Shown piece by piece: positions 5,297 to 9,100 of a stretch of DNA of 9,100 bases (position 1 is the stretch's first letter; the number at the start of each line of letters is the position of its first letter). The stretch covers positions 1 to 9,100 of the forward strand of contig CAAGAB010000190.1 of the NCBI GenBank assembly GCA_900767685.1, written 5' to 3'. Source of the stretch: an uncultured Coprococcus sp. GTDB lineage: Bacteria > Bacillota_A > Clostridia > Lachnospirales > Lachnospiraceae. A program made the translations under genes and the position numbers. The notes under the pieces were generated by a model that saw only the letters and a program-made list of their open reading frames with translations, was not told the DNA's origin and made no database searches.

Positions 5297-7111
5297 TCAT
5301 TCACAGACCACGTCCAACGCAGATTTCATGAGCCGGAGCTTTCGTAGTTTCACATCCAGTTTTTTCTCCCTGTCATTCATACTTTCATACATATTTCTTC
5401 TACGTCCATCAAGCATCTGCAGCTCTGTCCTTTTTTTGTGAATTGCATCACGGTCTGTACACAGGACATTTAAACATGTCTGATTATGTTCAAGTTCATC
5501 ATGCAATCTGGCTCTGTCGCCTTTTTTTATTATTCCCCAGTATTTAGCAACTACATATCCCACACAATAAAATGCTCCAATGACCAGCATCATAAATATT
5601 AAGATATACACCAATCTGCCATTAGGAAACAGATCTCCTGTCTTTTTCAGTGTGGCAGACAAGAATATTATTGACAAGATTCCCATTGTCATCATAGGTA
5701 TAACTGTCGCTCTGATTCCCATAAGGATCCATTCTCTTCGGTATTTTCGAGGCAGCTCTTCTGCTCTTTTTCTAAGTGTTGTGATCTCCAGCTCCATCGC
5801 CCTTTCTTTTGCCCATACAAGATTGAGTTGTTCTAAAACATCAGGACTGACGGTATAATCATTTTTAATTTCAAGATATTCCTTAATATCGCTTTGATTT
5901 TCATAGGCATGACATTCTATTTCCAACAAGTTTCTTACCTGCCTTTTCATTTCGTGAAATATATCATTTCCCATTTTCTTATTATTTTTAGAATAGAGCA
6001 TAGACATATCTATCATCATATCCACAACCAGTTTGGCTCCACTGCTGCGATCTATATCTGAATCGTTCAACTTCTCCAGCATTTCCCCAAATTTCGTGTT
6101 TCTATTAGCTCTTATATACTCACTATAATCCGTCCTCTCGAATCGCTCTCCGTCCAATGCCAGAACCCGGTATTCCGCCAGCATTCCAGAGATATCAAAA
6201 CTTTTCTCGCAGCCTCCATCGCGCACTATATTTATGGTATATATGTTGCCATTGCCCTCCACATCAAGAAGCCTCGCTATGGCCTCGCCGAGTTCGCTGT
6301 CCTTTGTATGGTTATCCACATGATAATTGATCTGCTTATATTCCCTTACCGCCACCGGTACAAACTCAGTCCTCAATCCATCTGATCCGATCTCTCCACA
6401 TATATACCCATGTGGACCGGTGGATTTCGCAGATACAGACTCAGGGCTGCCAGAATAATAAACCTTGCCAGGTATTTCCACCGAATATTTCTGTCGTCCC
6501 CCCATAGCTATATAATCAAAACCGCTGTCACGCAGGCCATTCCAATCAATCGGCATCCTACGTCTGCCACCGCCACAAGCCACAAGCACATTGTGTACAG
6601 CACAATCATCCGGCTCCATTTCATCAATAGCATGCGCATCCATCCTGCCATCGAAATAGCTCACCCCATACACATCCATGTTCTTTTCAGGAAAATGCAG
6701 ATGATCCATCGCCATCGTTGCCTGTTCATCCCTAAAAACCGTCATATTCTCCAATGAGTCCTCTTTAAACAGTGGGGTTCCAAGCACGTACACCCGAGAT
6801 AAAAATCTATATGTCATCAGAGCTGCCTCACCACCAAGGTTATCGCAAAAACCAGCAGAATATATGACCTCAGTGCGCTTTAACCTGCCAAGCATTTCAT
6901 CCAGCCACGAAAGTTCTTCCACGGATGGCTGGTGATCAAACAGATTTCCCGATATGAACATAAAATCCACATCCGTGCGATCCGCGCGATCTATTATTTT
7001 TTCAAATGTCCCATATATCTCTTTTTTTCTTTCATCCGCCCAAGGCATGTCACTGTCCACATTTGTTCCCAGGAGCACATCAGATATATGTATAAATCTT
7101 ATCTTTTTCAT
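5297..7111 (-). CDS. SbcD/YhaO-like phosphoesterase-fold protein, probably inactive, with coiled coils and a membrane hairpin
   Basis: From ATG 7111 (AAGGTGG site 6 bases upstream; the frame is open to 7186) the protein has 604 residues. Residues 1-260 align by motif order with the DNA-repair exonuclease-type metallophosphoesterases SbcD, Mre11 and YhaO, but the metal-site motifs are eroded. D-x-H is D11-V-L13, GD is G55-N56 (in SGNLFDH), GNHD is GFCD (87-90), the following His site reads VACG (C179), and GHxH is GGRQ (204-207). The framework (HISD, LFDH, YYSGSPESVS) remains, so loss of catalysis with retention of fold is likely. Residues 260-430 are an uncharacterised linker. A charged coiled coil follows at about 430-460, two transmembrane helices at about 463-487 and 500-524, and a second coiled coil at 530-600. 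A membrane hairpin between coiled coils recalls YhaN, the usual partner of YhaO, but no Walker A ATPase is present here or nearby. Function unknown; a membrane-tethered binding or scaffold role is inference. Confidence 0.75.
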   Translation of the reverse strand: MKKIRFIHISDVLLGTNVDSDMPWADERKKEIYGTFEKIIDRADRTDVDFMFISGNLFDHQPSVEELSWLDEMLGRLKRTEVIYSAGFCDNLGGEAALMTYRFLSRVYVLGTPLFKEDSLENMTVFRDEQATMAMDHLHFPEKNMDVYGVSYFDGRMDAHAIDEMEPDDCAVHNVLVACGGGRRRMPIDWNGLRDSGFDYIAMGGRQKYSVEIPGKVYYSGSPESVSAKSTGPHGYICGEIGSDGLRTEFVPVAVREYKQINYHVDNHTKDSELGEAIARLLDVEGNGNIYTINIVRDGGCEKSFDISGMLAEYRVLALDGERFERTDYSEYIRANRNTKFGEMLEKLNDSDIDRSSGAKLVVDMMIDMSMLYSKNNKKMGNDIFHEMKRQVRNLLEIECHAYENQSDIKEYLEIKNDYTVSPDVLEQLNLVWAKERAMELEITTLRKRAEELPRKYRREWILMGIRATVIPMMTMGILSIIFLSATLKKTGDLFPNGRLVYILIFMMLVIGAFYCVGYVVAKYWGIIKKGDRARLHDELEHNQTCLNVLCTDRDAIHKKRTELQMLDGRRRNMYESMNDREKKLDVKLRKLRLMKSALDVVCE

Positions 7112-7168
7112 TGACATCCACCTTCGACACCACTTACTACAGTGTGATGCAACAGTCATATTTTTTTT

Positions 7169-7197
7169 ATGATAACACAGTTGCATTAGATTATCAC
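7169..7197 (-). promoter_or_regulatory. Possible sigma-A promoter for the phosphoesterase-like gene
   Basis: On the minus strand GTGATA (7197-7192), a 17-base spacer and TATCAT (7174-7169) give a reasonable promoter (four and five of six consensus bases). It predicts a start near 7162 and a leader of about 50 bases before ATG 7111. An inverted repeat (ATGCAAC at 7147-7153, GTTGCAT at 7180-7186) brackets the -10 box and may be an operator. Confidence 0.4.
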
Positions 7198-7280
7198 GTA
7201 TTTGCCTTAAAAAACATTTGATTCATTTGCCCGTGCATTATTTTATCAAGTTCACTTTCTTTTTAACTTGTTTTTCTCAA

Positions 7281-7309
7281 TTGACTTTTGAATATAGCTT
7301 GCATATAAT
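7281..7309 (+). promoter_or_regulatory. Strong sigma-A promoter for pyrG
   Basis: TTGACT (7281-7286), a 17-base spacer and TATAAT (7304-7309) are close to perfect consensus. Transcription should start at about 7315-7316, leaving a leader of only about 35 bases. The start region reads AATG and does not have the GGG start used for reiterative-transcription control of pyrG in Bacillus, and there is no room for an attenuator. Confidence 0.8.
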
Positions 7310-7350
7310 ATGTTAATGTAGTTTTTGAAGTTTTTATGGAGGATAAAATT

Positions 7351-8967
7351 ATGGCAGTCAAGTATGTGTTTGTCACTGGTGGTGTTGTGTCCGGACTCGG
7401 TAAAGGTATCACTGCTGCATCCCTTGGTCGTCTTCTCAAAATGAGAGGCTACAAAGTAACCAGTCAGAAATTCGATCCGTATATCAACATCGATCCCGGA
7501 ACAATGAACCCTATCCAGCATGGGGAGGTGTTTGTAACGGACGATGGAGCCGAGACAGATCTGGATCTCGGACACTATGAGCGTTTTATTGATGAGAGTC
7601 TCAACAAGAATTCAAATGTAACGACAGGAAAAGTTTACTGGAGTATTCTTCAAAAGGAGAGACACGGTGATTTCGGTGGACACACCGTTCAGGTCGTTCC
7701 TCATATCACCAACGAGATCAAAGACAGATTCTACAGGAATCCTGACGCAAAGGACACAGAAGTTGCCATTATCGAAATAGGCGGCACTGTCGGTGATATC
7801 GAAAGTCAGCCTTTCCTTGAGGCGATCAGACAGTTTCAGCATGAGGTTGGACCTAAAAACTGTATCATGATCCACGTAACCCTCATCCCTTATCTCCGCG
7901 CATCAGGTGAAATCAAGACAAAGCCTACTCAGGCAAGTGTAAAGAACCTGCAGGGAATGGGTATACAGCCTGACATACTTGTATGTCGTTCTGACCTTCC
8001 TCTTGATCAGGGTATAAAGGACAAAATCGCTCTGTTCTGCAATGTTCCAAGCAGGAATGTTATACAGAATCTTGACGTCGACGTATTGTACGAAGTACCT
8101 CTTGCCATGGAGAAGGAACACCTCGCCGATGTCGTCTGCGAGTGTCTCAGCATGGAATGTCCTCCGCCAGAGGAACGCGCATGGCAGGAATGGACAGACA
8201 TGATAGATGCATGGAAGCATCCGACCACCACAGTAAAGGTAGCTCTTGTCGGCAAATATGTGTCTCTCCACGATGCTTATATCTCTGTGGTTGAGGCTCT
8301 CAAGCACGCCGGTGTTGCCAACAGATCCGACGTGGAGATCAAGTGGATAGATTCTGAACTTGTCACAGAGGAAAACGTTTCAGAGATGCTTGGCGATGTA
8401 GACGGAATACTTGTACCAGGCGGATTTGGCGACAGAGGTATAGAAGGTATGATCACCGCCATCAACTACGCGCGTACCAACAAAGTCCCATACCTTGGTC
8501 TCTGTCTCGGTATGCAGCTCACTATAGTGGAATTTGCAAGGAATGTACTTGGTTACTCAGATGCACACAGCTCTGAGTTCAATCCAAACTCTTTCCATCA
8601 GGTCATACATATCATGCCTAACCAGCACGATGTGACTGATCTTGGAGGAACACTGAGACTTGGCTCTTATCCTTGTGTACTTGCAAAGGATTCAAAGTCA
8701 TACCAGCTGTACGGAACAGAATACATACATGAGCGTCACAGACACAGATATGAAGTCAACAACGACTACAGGCAGGCACTTTCAGACAACGGTATGGAGC
8801 TTGTCGGACTTTCACCTGACGGACACATAGTAGAGATGGTTGAGATTCCTGATCACCCATGGTTTATCGGAACCCAGGCTCATCCCGAATTCAAGTCGAG
8901 ACCAAACAAGCCACATCCTCTGTTCAAAGGATTTGTTGCAGCAGCCCTTGAGCATATGAACAAATAA
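7351..8967 (+). CDS. pyrG: CTP synthase (glutamine hydrolysing)
   Basis: This 538-residue enzyme makes CTP from UTP, ATP and glutamine, the last step of de novo cytidine nucleotide synthesis, in the cytoplasm. The N-terminal synthetase domain opens with the P-loop [10 protein letters not shown] (10-19), followed by [37 protein letters not shown] and [12 protein letters not shown], all characteristic of the family. The C-terminal class I glutamine amidotransferase domain has the nucleophile C385 in GLCLGMQ and the partners H511 and E513 in AHPEF. The length matches other bacterial CTP synthases. An in-frame ATG at 7336 would add MEDKI, but it overlaps the ribosome site GGAGG (7338-7342), which is 8 bases before ATG 7351, so I take the latter. 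No conventional terminator follows. Fourteen bases after the stop the right-hand repeat begins with a strong hairpin that lacks a U-tract. It is transcribed alone, divergently from the phosphoesterase-like gene. Confidence 0.98.
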   Translation: MAVKYVFVTGGVVSGLGKGITAASLGRLLKMRGYKVTSQKFDPYINIDPGTMNPIQHGEVFVTDDGAETDLDLGHYERFIDESLNKNSNVTTGKVYWSILQKERHGDFGGHTVQVVPHITNEIKDRFYRNPDAKDTEVAIIEIGGTVGDIESQPFLEAIRQFQHEVGPKNCIMIHVTLIPYLRASGEIKTKPTQASVKNLQGMGIQPDILVCRSDLPLDQGIKDKIALFCNVPSRNVIQNLDVDVLYEVPLAMEKEHLADVVCECLSMECPPPEERAWQEWTDMIDAWKHPTTTVKVALVGKYVSLHDAYISVVEALKHAGVANRSDVEIKWIDSELVTEENVSEMLGDVDGILVPGGFGDRGIEGMITAINYARTNKVPYLGLCLGMQLTIVEFARNVLGYSDAHSSEFNPNSFHQVIHIMPNQHDVTDLGGTLRLGSYPCVLAKDSKSYQLYGTEYIHERHRHRYEVNNDYRQALSDNGMELVGLSPDGHIVEMVEIPDHPWFIGTQAHPEFKSRPNKPHPLFKGFVAAALEHMNK

Positions 8968-8981
8968 TTTTATCCATTACA

Positions 8982-9100
8982 AGTCGCCGCCACCCCTAAA
9001 AGGGGTGGCTCGACGTGCTGGCTATAAGCCCTTAACACCGGACAGCGTCTCAAGGCGCTCCAGACTTTCTCTCCGTTCAAGTCACTATTGCACTTGACGC
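8982..9100 (-). repeat. Right copy of 119-bp terminal inverted repeat
   Basis: Exact reverse complement of bases 1-119, so the strong hairpin (8983-9014) lies at the inner edge next to pyrG and the rest runs to the end of the window. Relative to the adjacent gene the orientation matches the left copy: gene end, then hairpin, then the remainder. The base beyond the inner edge differs from the left copy, so 8982 is probably the element boundary, give or take a chance match. The hairpin could slow transcription leaving pyrG, but no U-run follows it on the plus strand. What lies beyond the window, such as a transposase, cannot be seen. Confidence 0.85.

Noticed and set aside
5297..7111. Active SbcD nuclease paired with an SbcC/YhaN ATPase
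   Set aside because: Metal-site motifs are substituted and no ATPase gene or Walker motif is found next to it; its neighbours are a transporter and pyrG.
7247..7275. CAAGTT/AACTTG hairpin followed by TTTTT upstream of pyrG, as a terminator
   Set aside because: The stem is only six mostly A-T pairs with a 12-base loop, and no plus-strand gene upstream would need terminating. Such arms are expected by chance in this A+T-rich stretch.
1..9100. CRISPR array, tRNA, rRNA or a defence island
   Set aside because: No regularly spaced repeats, tRNA-like cloverleafs or defence-gene cluster are visible; apart from the two edge repeats and the odd phosphoesterase-like gene, the content is core genes.

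Overview
The window looks like a chromosomal stretch from an endospore-forming Clostridia, most likely Lachnospiraceae. That placement is inferred from the cotJABC spore-coat operon, strong AGGAGG-type ribosome sites, A+T-rich intergenic promoters and moderate GC in the coding DNA. No rRNA or other taxonomic marker is present to fix it further.

Layout from left to right: (i) bases 1-119, a structured repeat; (ii) a minus-strand single-domain HD hydrolase of the RelA/SpoT class (about 118-720); (iii) a short divergent promoter region; (iv) plus-strand tex, an RNA-binding transcription accessory protein (903-3050); (v) the tightly coupled spore-coat operon cotJA-cotJB-cotJC (3113-4277) behind a mother-cell sigma-type promoter; (vi) a DMT/EamA transporter (4333-5280) with its own housekeeping promoter, whose -35 box contains the cotJC stop codon; (vii) convergent to it, a 604-residue minus-strand protein with an SbcD/YhaO-like phosphoesterase fold, but with nearly every metal ligand replaced and with a two-helix membrane hairpin between coiled coils (5297-7111); (viii) divergent from that, plus-strand pyrG, CTP synthase (7351-8967), with a near-consensus promoter; (ix) bases 8982-9100, an exact inverted copy of the first 119 bases.

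Most of the genes are ordinary core genes that do not form one pathway. The HD hydrolase (alarmone turnover) and pyrG (CTP supply) both concern nucleotides but are far apart and transcribed separately. CotJABC is a sporulation unit.

The unusual points are the perfect 119-bp inverted repeat at both edges, which folds into several hairpins and lies directly 3' of a gene at each end; the apparently catalytically dead, membrane-anchored phosphoesterase-like protein; and a terminator-like hairpin with a U-tract on the antisense strand inside the EamA gene, which may be where the convergent transcript stops. The exact length and edge placement of the repeat also fit an assembly contig ending in a multicopy element, so the two ends should not be over-read as one transposon.
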